From Tritrichomonas musculus (taxonomy: Eukaryota > Parabasalia > Tritrichomonadida > Tritrichomonadidae), in contig JAPFFF010000003.1 in the NCBI GenBank assembly GCA_039105265.1, forward strand, positions 5,890,001-5,954,000: DNA of 64,000 nt, written 5' to 3'. The translations under genes were made by a program, and so were the position numbers. A model generated the notes under the pieces. The model did no database searches and had not been told where the DNA came from. It worked only from the letters and a program-made list of their open reading frames with translations. Shown piece after piece: positions 27,140 through 36,740 of the stretch. The number at the start of each line of letters is the position of its first letter. Within the stretch, counting starts at the first letter, position 1.

Positions 27140-30004
27140 TTACCACTTTCCCTTTTTCTTAGTTTTTCCTTTTTGTTTTTTCGATTTTTGATGATTGCCT
27201 TTCGATGCTGTGGTATTACTGGCTGCAGGCTTGGGTGCCTCTGGAGGAGGCGTTGAAGTTGCATCATTGTTGCTGTTGCTTGGGTTTGCATCATCATCAA
27301 AAAGAAACTCTTCAGCAAGAGCTTTGATGTCAAATGCAGGGTTATTTGCAAATGGGAATTGAGCACTTGAGTGTTGTTGCCTTGATTCTTCTTCTTTTCT
27401 CTGTTGTTCTTGAAGTTCTCTTTCTTTCTGTTCTTGAAGTTCTCTTTCTTTCTGTTCTTGAAGTTCTCTTTCTTTCTGTTCTTGAAGTTCTCTTTCTTTC
27501 TGTTCTTGAAGTTCTCTTTCTTTCTGTTCTTGAAGTTCTCTTTCTTTCTGTTCTTGAAGTTCTCTTTCTTTCTGTTCTTGAAGTTCTCTTTCTTTCTGTT
27601 CTTGAAGTTCTCTTTCTTTTTGTTCTTGAAGTTCTCTTTCTTTCTGTTCTTGAAGTTCTCTTTCTTTTTGTTCTTGAAGTTCTCTTTCTTTCTGTTCTTG
27701 AAGTTCTCTTTCTTTCTGTTCTTGAAGTTCTCTTTCTTTTTGTTCTTGAAGTTCTCTTTCTTTCTGTTCTTGAAGTTCTCTTTCTTTTTGTTCTTGAAGC
27801 TCTCTTTCTTTCTGTTCTTGAAGTTCTCTTTCTTTCTGTTCTTGAAGCTCTCTTTCTTTCTGTTCTTGAAGTTCTCTTTCTTTCTGTTCTTGCTCTTTCT
27901 TCTGTTGCTCTAATTGTTCCTTTTTGTGCTTATCTTTTTGATCTTGATCCTTTTTGCGTTTGCTGTTCTGTTCAGGTTCTTTTTTGCGTTTTTGGCCTTG
28001 ATCCTTTTTGTGTTTATCTTTGGAATCTTGTTCTTTCTCCTGTTTTTCTTTCAATTCCTTCTTCTGTTGCTCAAGAATTTCTTTCTCTCTTTGTTCTTGC
28101 TCCCTTCTCTGTTGTTCCTGAAGTTCTCTTTCTCTTTGTTCCTGAAGTTCCTTTTCTCTTTGTTCTTGAAGTTCCTTTTCTCTTTGTTCTTGAAGTTCCT
28201 TTTCTCTTTGTTCTTGAAGTTCCTTTTCTCTTTGTTCTTGTTCTCTTCTTTGTTGTTCAAGAAGTTCTCTTTCTCTTTGTTCCTGAAGTTCTTTCTCTCT
28301 TTGTTCTTGTTCTCTTCTTTTTTGTTCTTTTAATTCTTGCTCTCTTTTTTGTTTTTCCTTTAATTCTTGCTCTTTTCTTTGTTGTTCTTTTAATTCTTGC
28401 TCTTTTCTTTGTTGTTCTTTTAATTCTTGTTCTCTTTGCTTTTGTTGTTGTTTTTTGCTTAAATGTTTCTTATTTTGATTATTTGTTTGGATGGGAGTTG
28501 GAGTTTCTGGCTGTAGTGTTGGAGTTTCATCTTCATCAATCAGAAATTCTTCGTTGATAATATGATTTTTGGGTTTTGTTGGTTGCAATGATTCTTCATC
28601 ATCTAAACATGAGTTTTCGTGATCAGCCTGTGGCTGAAGAGAGTAAGTTGCATTTATTTTCTTTTGGTAATTTGGTTTGTTTTGATTTTCAATTCGTTGT
28701 TTTTCAAGTAAGAGATCCATCTCTGGGTGTTCTAGAGGCTTTGAAGGCGGAAGATGAGATTTGTGTTCATTAAGGATTGCTTGTGTATCAAAAAGAATAT
28801 TTTCGTTATTATTCGGGTTATCTTGTTTGTTGTTTTTACCCTTTGTTGTTGATTTATGAGTTGATAGATCCATATTTGAATTGCAAAGGAAAGAACTTGG
28901 ATCTTCTATCTTATTTCCTCTCTTTATTTGTTGATTTAAAGGTAAAGTATTTTTATTATCTTGGCTATTGTCATGATCTCTTTGATCTGGTTTTAGTGAA
29001 TGTTGAATCTTTTCTTGCTTTTGATTAGTATTCTGGATATTTTGCTTAATTTGTGTGTGTTGAGGCTTTTGTTTTTGATTTTCTTCTTTTTTATTTGTCT
29101 GAACGGTATGTTTGCTTTTATTAATCTGGCTTTTTGGATTTATTTTTGGTGGCTGGTCAATTATAATTAATTCTTCTTCTTTAAATTCATTACTACTTTC
29201 TTCATCAGATGAATATGATAATTGATTATCAATTTCTTTTTGTTCTTTAATGATTATCATTTCTTCATCATTTGCTTCAAATGTGACTTCTTTTGACATG
29301 ATCTGTTCATTTCTGTTAACAATTTTTTGAAGCTTGCGGATATCACTTTTTATCGAGGAGTCTGGTTTAGTTAAGCTAATAGTAAAGTGTGATTCTGTTA
29401 ATTGTTCATTAGAAAAACTTTCTGAAATATCATTCGAAGCTTTCTTTCTGGCTTTTGAAATCTCACCAAAAATTGCTGTTATGCATTTGACAACTTCTTT
29501 CTGATATGCATCAAAATCTTTTTCATATTCATTTTTTTGTGCTTCCCATTTTGGCTTAAGTGAGGCTTCATTCTTGATAGCATTCTCATGAGCATATTTT
29601 GTTTTAATAATTGTATCAGAAGTAGTACTACTATTTAATTGTTGTTGTATTAATTTATTATGAAGATTTTGGACGTCATTTAATGCATTTTTATAATCTG
29701 TGTCAATTTTTTCCATTAGTTTTTTTTTAATTTGAAAATTCTCGTAAAGATCATATAAATGGTTTAGATCTGGATTAATAAATGATACTGTCTGATTGAG
29801 TTCATTAAATGATTCTGAAATAACTCGAAGAAGTGATATGAGGTCAGGTAAATTATCGAGAGTAAAATTAATTTTCATATTTGGATCAAACATTGTTTGA
29901 ATAATTGATGAAAGATTATTTTCTGCTTGAACAAAATTAGAATTAGCATCAGCAAGGTTGTGCCATTCTGGAAAAGTTCGTAGTTTGTTAAATAAGGAAA
30001 ACAT
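27140..30004 (-). CDS. 954-residue coiled-coil protein with Glu-Gln-Lys repeat array
   Basis: Starts at the ATG at 30004. The N-terminal ~210 residues form a non-repetitive helical domain (FPEWHNLADANSNFVQAENN and later KYAHENAIKNEASLKPKWEA), with the alternating pattern of a BAR/IMD-like helical bundle; that comparison is only an impression. Residues about 240-520 are polar and disordered. From about residue 525 a highly charged helix begins, first with irregular EQREKELQ repeats, then about 20 near-perfect copies of the octapeptide EQKERELQ, likely a single long helix. The C-terminus has a short acidic motif (FDIKALAEEFLFDDD) and a basic tail ending KKGKW. No enzyme domain. The repeat gives large spurious ORFs on the opposite strand. 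Confidence 0.85.
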   Translation of the reverse strand: MFSLFNKLRTFPEWHNLADANSNFVQAENNLSSIIQTMFDPNMKINFTLDNLPDLISLLRVISESFNELNQTVSFINPDLNHLYDLYENFQIKKKLMEKIDTDYKNALNDVQNLHNKLIQQQLNSSTTSDTIIKTKYAHENAIKNEASLKPKWEAQKNEYEKDFDAYQKEVVKCITAIFGEISKARKKASNDISESFSNEQLTESHFTISLTKPDSSIKSDIRKLQKIVNRNEQIMSKEVTFEANDEEMIIIKEQKEIDNQLSYSSDEESSNEFKEEELIIIDQPPKINPKSQINKSKHTVQTNKKEENQKQKPQHTQIKQNIQNTNQKQEKIQHSLKPDQRDHDNSQDNKNTLPLNQQIKRGNKIEDPSSFLCNSNMDLSTHKSTTKGKNNKQDNPNNNENILFDTQAILNEHKSHLPPSKPLEHPEMDLLLEKQRIENQNKPNYQKKINATYSLQPQADHENSCLDDEESLQPTKPKNHIINEEFLIDEDETPTLQPETPTPIQTNNQNKKHLSKKQQQKQREQELKEQQRKEQELKEQQRKEQELKEKQKREQELKEQKRREQEQREKELQEQRERELLEQQRREQEQREKELQEQREKELQEQREKELQEQREKELQEQRERELQEQQRREQEQREKEILEQQKKELKEKQEKEQDSKDKHKKDQGQKRKKEPEQNSKRKKDQDQKDKHKKEQLEQQKKEQEQKERELQEQKERELQEQKERELQEQKERELQEQKERELQEQKERELQEQKERELQEQKERELQEQKERELQEQKERELQEQKERELQEQKERELQEQKERELQEQKERELQEQKERELQEQKERELQEQKERELQEQKERELQEQKERELQEQKERELQEQQRKEEESRQQHSSAQFPFANNPAFDIKALAEEFLFDDDANPSNSNNDATSTPPPEAPKPAASNTTASKGNHQKSKKQKGKTKKKGKW
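27404..27891 (-). repeat. 24-bp tandem repeat encoding EQKERELQ
   Basis: About 20 head-to-tail copies of a 24-bp unit (plus strand TCTTTCTTTCTGTTCTTGAA-like). The few variants are mostly single transitions such as CTG/TTG or GTT/GCT at fixed places, and several are synonymous. Upstream in the gene, at about 28075-28330, an older and more divergent version of the same array is present. The near-identity indicates recent expansion or homogenisation. Confidence 0.95.
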
Positions 30005-30506
30005 TTTATAAATTTGAAGTTGAAATAAGAAATTGAATTTAATTGATATATAGGCCGTTTATCGATTCAAACTTCAAAATAAAAAAAAATAATAAATTCA
30101 ATTTTTGAAACAATTTCTTAAAACCTCAATTTTTTATAAAATTGAAAAAGAATAATGTTTATCGTCAAATACAACAGTAAATTTAGTTTTCTAACTATGT
30201 CACAATGCTTTAATATTAATATTAAATGAGATAATAAATAAATTAAAATATTATATATTTATTTATGCAATGAAATAACAATTCAATTGATCGAAAAAAA
30301 GGTTTGGCATTATGTAATATATAAAAATTCATTTATCAATAAATGGTTGAAATAATGGTACATCAAATGCAATCACATTAAAAAGTTTTGCACATTATGA
30401 ACATGAAAAAAATGTTTTTGCTAATTTTTTTGTAAAATGTTGTTGGGTTGTAATTGGGTCTTGCATGTAAGATTCAATTTGAATGTCCTTTTTTACCATC
30501 CTAGTA
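30005..30506. other. Intergenic AT-rich spacer
   Basis: Lies between the stop of the AIRIM-like gene and the start of the repeat coiled-coil gene, both on the minus strand. Nothing beyond AT-rich sequence is seen; the promoter of the 954-residue protein should be near 30005-30060. Confidence 0.4.
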
Positions 30507-31007
30507 TTATGATATAGAATTAATAAGTCTTTCAAGGGATTCAACATTGATATCTTCTTCTTTATTTGTTAACTTAAAAATTGCTAGCTTTCTTGATTCA
30601 ACTTTTCCAAAAGTTGTGTCTAATAATTTTGATGTTTCTAGAATTAGATCAGGAAGGAAAGTTTCTTCTGGAGGAAACGTCCAAGCTTCGCTCAAAGGTT
30701 TTGATTCAAAAAGTTTTTTTGCTTTTGAAAAAGCAGCGCGGTTATTTGTTAACATATGATCAAACAGAACAAGTTCTCGACTCATTTCAGCAATAATAGA
30801 GTCGCATGCTGATAATTGTGCTAATTCTAGACGGCTTTGAATATCTGGAAATTCATTAAATTGAGATAAATCAGAATTAAAATCTGAAAAAGATTTTTGA
30901 ATTGCTGACCATTTTGTTATATATTCTTTTAATGTAGAGATACAATGATTAAAATTTTTTTCAGCAGCCAAAATTTCCCCATGAATCCGCTTTATGGTAG
31001 CTTCCAT
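30507..31007 (-). CDS. Small helical protein resembling AIRIM/C1orf109
   Basis: 166 residues from the ATG at 31007; a longer frame to 31055 would need a TTG start. It is all-helical. The block FPDIQSRLELAQLSACDSII (about residues 52-71), followed by a helix with an F-x-I/L heptad pattern, resembles the FPDL-x-RL-x-x-Q region of AIRIM (C1orf109; CK2-substrate family), a partner of the AFG2 AAA ATPases in late cytoplasmic 60S ribosome maturation. The later segment with paired L and Y/F-x-R-K residues and a weak C-terminal helix also fits that layout. This is a by-eye family match at modest similarity. It is divergently arranged with the PP2A B56 gene across a 235-bp gap. Confidence 0.5.
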   Translation of the reverse strand: MEATIKRIHGEILAAEKNFNHCISTLKEYITKWSAIQKSFSDFNSDLSQFNEFPDIQSRLELAQLSACDSIIAEMSRELVLFDHMLTNNRAAFSKAKKLFESKPLSEAWTFPPEETFLPDLILETSKLLDTTFGKVESRKLAIFKLTNKEEDINVESLERLINSIS

Positions 31008-31242
31008 ATCAATATTTGAAAAAATTTTGAAAATCTTAGGATTTACGAATATCAATATCTCATAATTTTATTAATGTTTAATAATATAAATTAATAATTA
31101 AGTAAAAATATTAATTTAACAAAATTATTTCAAATATTTAATTATATATGAGTGGAATTTATAATAAAAAAAACGTTTTTTTAATTCCAATATTTTCTTG
31201 AAGTTGCATAAAAAAAAACCGTTTTTTAAATTAGATAGGAAA
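31008..31242. promoter_or_regulatory. Divergent promoter region
   Basis: This 235-bp gap separates the starts of two oppositely transcribed genes (30507-31007 minus, 31243-34050 plus) and must contain both promoters. It holds two AAACGTTTTT/ACCGTTTTTT-like stretches at 31171-31224 that resemble Myb-type AACG/ACCG boxes. Whether they act is unknown. Confidence 0.4.
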
Positions 31243-34050
31243 ATGTCTAATCCAAAACCTACACCTAATCATCCAGTAGGATCGCCTCCAGTGAAATCTT
31301 CCGCTGGTGCATCTAAAGGTTCTTCAACTTCATCATCTACACATAAACCAAATTCAAAATCAACATCTCTTCCAATCTCCAAACTTATTGAAGCCGAAAA
31401 GCATATTCAACAACAACAGCAAAGAATGCAGCAGCAAAAGCAGCCTCAGCGGATTAAGCCGACGGCTGCTCCTTTACACTCGCACCTCCCAAGTTCAGGT
31501 TCTCCAAGTTCCAATCCACCTCAAAAAGTTATATCGTCGCATGGATCACGAGGAGAGTCATCAAAGCTTCCCGAACTTGTGATATCGCCTGGAAAACCAT
31601 CAACAAGTAATTCATCCCGATCAAACACAAATTCAAGTAGAGCTTCTCTTACATCAGCATCATCTGAAGGTATTCCAAATAAAAAACGTATTATCGAAGT
31701 TGGAAAGCCTAATCCTCAACAAGTTTCATCATCAACAAAAGCAGGTCAAGCAAAAGTCGCACAATCAAAAGCATCTTCAAGATCAAAGCAAGGAGGACAG
31801 CAAAAAGCAGCAGTAACAAAATCAGAGCAGCAAAAGCTAAAAACTGCCTCTGCAGCTACAAAGTCAGAAAAGCAATCAAAGCCCGGTTCTGGAGTAAGTG
31901 CACAATCGCAAAAAGAATTCAGTAAGAATAGTGAAAAATCAAGTGCAGCAACTGAAAGTCCAGTTCATCCTCGTCCACCTCCTTCCACAACATCAGCAAC
32001 ATCGTCTTTACCACAAAAAGAATCGCCTCCCAAGCCGCCATCAAAAATACTTGAAACGCCAGCTCCTAGGTCGTCAGCAGCAAAACCATCTCCAGCTTCA
32101 GAATTACATCAAGCTCAAGCTAATGATTCAGTTCAGCAAGCAATGAAGTCTCAAGAGAATTCAACTTCACCTTCAACCTCTGAATCACAAGCCACTTCAA
32201 AACCAGCAAATGAATCAGCATCTCAACAGCAATCATCAACACCATCGTTACCATCAGTTCATAAGCCTCAAGAGCTCCCTCAGCAATCAAAACCAGCTCC
32301 ACATCCACAGGCAAATGCTGCCGATGATTCAAATCATCCTCATCAGTCTGAATCGACAAATGCATCATCAACAAAAGAAGAAGGCAAATCAAAACCTGTA
32401 TCGGCAACAAAAGTAGATGATAAAGCAAATAAAAATCCAGCCCCCAAAGAAGAAAAGTCAAAGGCATCGGTAGAGCCCAAAGCAGAAGAAAAAGCGGCGC
32501 AAGATGAGGTTGAGTCTAAGAGCCAGCAAGGATCACTTTCATCTTCACTTAAAGCAAACGAACTTTCTACGACTGCAACTTTATCATTATCGTCTGCAAT
32601 ACAGGGAGCAGTTACATCTGCATCAACTGAACCAGATGTAGAACTTGATATTGAAAATGATTCGTTATCTGAACATCATTCCGGCTTGCTGAAACGCAAG
32701 AAAGAACCTGATGTTCCAATGAGTGAAATGGCAGATGAAATGAAAACTAAAACGTTCAATATATCAACACTTTTCAGAATGACTTTCTCCGACGTAAAAA
32801 TCGAACTTACGCCTGATTTTAGAGATCTTGATGAGAAAGAGTTTAACACAATGTTTGCCAATAAGGTTAAAGAATGTAAAAAAATATGTGACTGGTCAAT
32901 TGGTATTAAAGATGTTGAAGCTAAGAAAAACAAGAAAATTCTTCTTATTCAATTAATTGAACTTTTCGAATCAAAGAATGGTTTGGAATATATTTTACCG
33001 CAAAGTATTAACAAATTTATATCTATGGTTGTACAAAACATATCAAGACCTTTCCCTCCTCAAAAAGTAATTAATCCGCTCTTTGATTTCGATGATGTTA
33101 CCCAGGATATGGCTTGGCCTCATCTTGCTCTCGTTTACGAAGCTCTCCTGAAACTTCTTATGTCTCCAATTTCTTTGAAAATTAAGCATCCAACTTTTGT
33201 CTCAGTGCTTGTTAAGAACTCATGTTCACCAGATGAGCGTGAGCGAATGGCTGTTCGTGATAATTTGAAATTGCTTTTTGTTAAATGTCCTGATCTTCAA
33301 GAAACGATTTTGCGTCTTGTTCAAAACCAATTTCTTACTGGAACATGTTCCCATCAAATATTAGAATTTATTCTTGCAGTTCTTGATGAAGTCGGCCGTC
33401 CCCTTCCTGAAAACCTTGTTAATATGTACAAAAATTCAATTCTATTTCTCCATAGCTCCAAGATGTTTTTATCCTTTTACAAAGCTTTCTTTGCTGTTGT
33501 TAATCGATTTGTTAGATTTGAGAGGTCGTTATTACACCCTACAATGGAATATTTGGTCAAGCATTGGCCCAGTTCGACAGTCAGAAAACAATTGGTATTT
33601 ATGAGCGAAATGGAAGGATTAACTCTAAATTATTTCGAAGATGTGAACGAAGAAATTGCAAAAATGGTCTTTCAAAAATTATCAGAGTTGGTAAATCAGC
33701 CAAATATTGATATCGCCGAAACAGCCTTAAATGTCCTTCTTGGTCCTGCTCTCGAAGAGCCTCTTTTGAATTTTCCTGAACTCGCAATTAAAATACTCAC
33801 ACAAGAATTGATGAATGCTGCTAATAAAAATTGGAATGATTATGTTCAAGAAGACTCTAAACTTGCGCTTCAAATGCTATCCGATTTAAATCCCAAAGCT
33901 TTCAAAGCAACTGTTTCGAAATTAAAGGAAGAAAGGAAGAAAAAGAAAACATATCAAGGTATTTGGAGAACTAATTGGAAAAAAGTTGTTGAAACTGCAA
34001 AATTAAATGATAATACTATTACTAGTGCAAATATGGACATGTTGTTCTAA
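31243..34050 (+). CDS. PP2A regulatory subunit B56 (B'/PPP2R5 family)
   Basis: 935 residues from ATG 31243; an upstream TTG at 31198 extends the frame but is unlikely to start it. Residues 1 to about 500 are low-complexity Ser/Pro/Gln/Lys and probably disordered. The rest is a B56 HEAT-like solenoid. FNISTLFRMTFSDVK opens it. DVTQDMAWPHLALVYEALLK with FPPQKVINPLFDFDD just before is the hallmark WPHLQLVYE region. SCSPDERERMAVRDNLKLLF corresponds to the DERE-RD motif. FFAVVNRFVRFERSLLHPTM and YLVKHWPSSTVRKQLVFMSE follow in family order. B56 subunits direct the PP2A catalytic core to substrates carrying LxxIxE motifs. The long N-terminal extension is unusual for the family; the basic C-terminal tail is typical. 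Confidence 0.93.
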   Translation: MSNPKPTPNHPVGSPPVKSSAGASKGSSTSSSTHKPNSKSTSLPISKLIEAEKHIQQQQQRMQQQKQPQRIKPTAAPLHSHLPSSGSPSSNPPQKVISSHGSRGESSKLPELVISPGKPSTSNSSRSNTNSSRASLTSASSEGIPNKKRIIEVGKPNPQQVSSSTKAGQAKVAQSKASSRSKQGGQQKAAVTKSEQQKLKTASAATKSEKQSKPGSGVSAQSQKEFSKNSEKSSAATESPVHPRPPPSTTSATSSLPQKESPPKPPSKILETPAPRSSAAKPSPASELHQAQANDSVQQAMKSQENSTSPSTSESQATSKPANESASQQQSSTPSLPSVHKPQELPQQSKPAPHPQANAADDSNHPHQSESTNASSTKEEGKSKPVSATKVDDKANKNPAPKEEKSKASVEPKAEEKAAQDEVESKSQQGSLSSSLKANELSTTATLSLSSAIQGAVTSASTEPDVELDIENDSLSEHHSGLLKRKKEPDVPMSEMADEMKTKTFNISTLFRMTFSDVKIELTPDFRDLDEKEFNTMFANKVKECKKICDWSIGIKDVEAKKNKKILLIQLIELFESKNGLEYILPQSINKFISMVVQNISRPFPPQKVINPLFDFDDVTQDMAWPHLALVYEALLKLLMSPISLKIKHPTFVSVLVKNSCSPDERERMAVRDNLKLLFVKCPDLQETILRLVQNQFLTGTCSHQILEFILAVLDEVGRPLPENLVNMYKNSILFLHSSKMFLSFYKAFFAVVNRFVRFERSLLHPTMEYLVKHWPSSTVRKQLVFMSEMEGLTLNYFEDVNEEIAKMVFQKLSELVNQPNIDIAETALNVLLGPALEEPLLNFPELAIKILTQELMNAANKNWNDYVQEDSKLALQMLSDLNPKAFKATVSKLKEERKKKKTYQGIWRTNWKKVVETAKLNDNTITSANMDMLF

Positions 34051-34598
34051 TTTGCTGTTTGCTCTTACTTGTTTCCATATATCATTTTATTTGTTTTATA
34101 TGTTTTTAAATTATTATTATTATTGAATATCCATGTTATTTATATTTAATAAATATTTGCATTAGTGCTTTGTTAATGTAAACAATAATTTTTTTTCGAA
34201 CAGATCATAAAATTGACTCCCAAGACAATTTATTAATCATAACTTATTGGGCATCTTTATTTAAAATTAATTGGTCTTCAAATCATTATTAGCAATTGTA
34301 TAACAAAGTTAGAAGAGAAAAAAGAAACTTGTTTTTGTGTTAATACATATCAAATAGAATAAATTATTGATAGCCGGTTCGAAAAATAAAACTAATCCTT
34401 GTTATTTAGCAAATTTAATCATTTTTTTATTATATCTACTAAAATTTCATCTTTTCCTTTAATATATTATGAGTTTGGGACCGGATTATTTTAAATATTC
34501 ATGTTATTTAATAAATGGTGCATAGAAAACAAAATTGTTTTTCTTTGAAATTGAGTTATTACATTTTGAAATTCTTAGAAAAAATATAAACGCATTTT
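34051..34598. other. Intergenic AT-rich DNA
   Basis: 3' flank of the B56 gene. No ORF of coding character, repeat or RNA recognised. Confidence 0.4.
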
Positions 34599-34670
34599 GG
34601 TTTAATTCACTTTTATTTTTTGAAATATCTCTTTTTCAAAGCTGAATAATTAATTATATTTTTTCTCTTT

Positions 34671-35968
34671 TGTAGTAAGAGAGATTATGTCTCAACTTTT
34701 TGAGAGAATAAATTGAAAGAAAAATAGGAGAAAAATGGTGAATAATATTTTGAGATTATTCATGTAAATAAAAAAATTGATGCATCTTTTTATATTTTTA
34801 CATAATTTTTACCGAGACTTACATCAAAAGGAAGGATCGGTAAAAATTTTGTAACATAAAAAGATGCATTTTTTTTAACATGAATGGTCTCAGTAAATAT
34901 TATTCTACATTTTCTTCTTATTTTTTTCTATTAGTTCTCTCAAAAAGTTGAGACACAATCTCTCTTGCTGCAGGTAAACCTTCGAAAGGTCACCCCAAAA
35001 TATTAACCCGACCACAAATTTTTTTTTTGGGTCACTACCCAAAAAAAAAATGAAGAGTTCGCGTTTGACCCTTTTATTTCTAGTGTATTTTTTGGATTAT
35101 TTTTTATAAATTCATGTTCTATAATTTATTTTTTATTGATTCATGCATTTTTTTAAAGTGAATTTTGATTTTAGAAAATAAAATTTTATGATATGACTTG
35201 TTATATGAAATATTTCAAATTTTATTTAGAAAAGAATTTTTTATTTGAAAATCAAGTAATAGTTTGTCAAAACAGGATAATCTTTTAAAATCTGAAATAG
35301 TTATTAATATATCTTAATATTGTATTCAAACATGAAATAAAAGAACTAAATGCCAAAATTTTTTAATTATATAAGTGATTAGTAACATTAATTAATAGTG
35401 AAATAAACTAAAATGCATAGTATAAATGTTGAAAAAAAGATAAAAAATATAAAACAAGTAAATGAATAGTTAATATTATTTAAAATTTGTAGATTTCAAA
35501 GCTTAATATAAAAAAATATTACATAACTTAAATTTATGTATTATTTCTCTTTTCATAAGTTATCTAAACAATAAATTAAATGACAATGAAAATCAGAAAA
35601 AAATACGATACAAATAAAAATCAATTAACTTTCAAGAAAAAAGGTTTTCTGATATTAAAAATTGTAATTAAATAGAATGATAGAGAAAATAATTTCAAAA
35701 AACAATTTTTGAGAAAAATATCAGATGCATTATTCTAATGAAATAAAAATTTTTATTAAAAAGGATTAAAAAGCTTGTAAATTTTCTAATAAACCTTTTT
35801 TTATATAAATATTTATTCCACATTTTGAGATAAATGAATTTTAAAAATTTCGGGTCAAAAACCGCTTTGGGTAGGCGGTAATTTGCGACCCCTGGTTAAA
35901 ATATACCTAAAATTTTTGACCCGATTGAAAATGGGTAAATCGGGTACCCCTTACAAGGTCTAGCTACA
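34671..35968. mobile_element. Inverted-repeat element (MITE), split by an hAT-like insertion
   Basis: The left end reads TGTAGTAAGAGAGATTATGT and continues with CTCAACTTTTTGAGAG. The right arm is its complement at about 34932-34966, and the last bases (GCTACA) now lie at 35963-35968 because the second element inserted just before them. Without the insertion the element is about 300 bp. It has no ORF, so it is a non-autonomous foldback or MITE. The superfamily is not clear to me. Confidence 0.75.
34975..35962. mobile_element. hAT-like non-autonomous element, 988 bp
   Basis: Starts TAAACCTTCGAAAGG and ends with the complement of TAGACCTTGTAAGG, an imperfect terminal inverted repeat. The flanking 8 bases are GCTGCAGG (34967-34974) and GCTACAGG (35963-35970), an 8-bp target duplication with one mismatch, as expected for hAT elements. 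Subterminal regions are rich in GGGTC/GACCC and GGGTNACCC words. No transposase ORF is present inside. Confidence 0.65.
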
Positions 35969-36154
35969 GGTTTAATTCACTTTTATTTTATTTTTTGAAA
36001 TATCTCTTTTTCAAAGCTGATTAATTATTTAATTATTATTTTATATGTATTATAGAACCCCGGAAACTAAATCAATGTTTCAACCAGATAATCAAATATA
36101 TTTATTTTATATTATCATATTAAAATATAATTATTTTTAAAATAATATTAAAAT

Positions 36155-36740
36155 TTTATGCGTAACGTTTTAAGATATTTATATTATTTTTAAAAATAGT
36201 TTTAATTCAATTTTAAAAAAATTCAATTGTTTATTTTTTTAAATAATAATTTTCAAATGCAATCCACGAGAGGATTTACACCTTCATCCAATTTGGTACA
36301 TTATTAAATGAAGATTTAAGCAAAGCAGTTAATGATTCAATGGAACTCATGGAAGATAAACCAAAAATTGATGTTATACAATTCATTTCAAACACTTTTG
36401 TTAAGAAAAAAAACATTTTTCGCTCATCATCAACTTTAAGATATAACACAACTTCAGGTTATACAAGCTTAAAAAGGATTATGTCAGGAAATTCAATTTA
36501 AAATAATTAGCATAATTTTAATTAATAAAAAATAATTTATTTTTAGTTTTTTGAAAAAATTTAATCAATAATTAATTTATTTTTAGCCAATGGTCAAATA
36601 AATTACGGTTGAGGTCAATTAAAAACGGTTTTTTAAGATGCCATTTTGCACCACTAGAATTTGTATTGATTGTTTCTGAGGATATAATGATGAAAATAAA
36701 AATATTAATATATTAAAACGTTACGCACAAATTTTAATTA
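36155..36740. mobile_element. Putative element with inverted ends around an ORF remnant
   Basis: TGCGTAACGTTTTAA at about 36159-36173 is matched by its complement TTAAAACGTTACGCA at about 36713-36727, with partial AT-rich matching for some 20 bases on both sides. A short coding-like frame lies between them. No target duplication was recognised, so element limits are approximate. Confidence 0.45.
36250..36501 (+). pseudogene. Coding remnant, unrecognised
   Basis: An 83-codon frame with protein-like composition but no early ATG: AIHERIYTFIQFGTLLNEDL near its start, then a charged stretch and a Ser/Thr/Arg-rich tail ending at TAA 36499-36501. It begins directly after a stop and sits inside the inverted-repeat pair at 36155-36740. 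It could be the 3' end of a broken gene carried by the element. I do not recognise the family. Confidence 0.4.

Larger units (their letters stand above)
34599..36030 (+). repeat. Direct repeat of about 60 bp flanking the nested elements
   Basis: The segment at about 34599-34658 (GGTTTAATTCACTTTTATTT onward to TTCAAAGCTG) recurs at about 35969-36030 in the same orientation with a few differences, including a 4-base insertion. The two copies bracket the elements at 34671-35968. This is far longer than a normal target duplication. Confidence 0.8.

Noticed and set aside
27334-28557. Plus-strand ORFs of 407, 169 and 139 residues opposite the EQKERELQ gene
   Set aside because: They are antisense shadows of the tandem repeat; composition (Leu/Phe/Ser only) follows from the repeat and all three frames are open for the same reason.
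34373-34390. CCGGTTCGAAAAAT as a tRNA B box
   Set aside because: No acceptor stem or A box at the right distance; no tRNA fold could be drawn. No tRNA or rRNA gene was found anywhere in the window.
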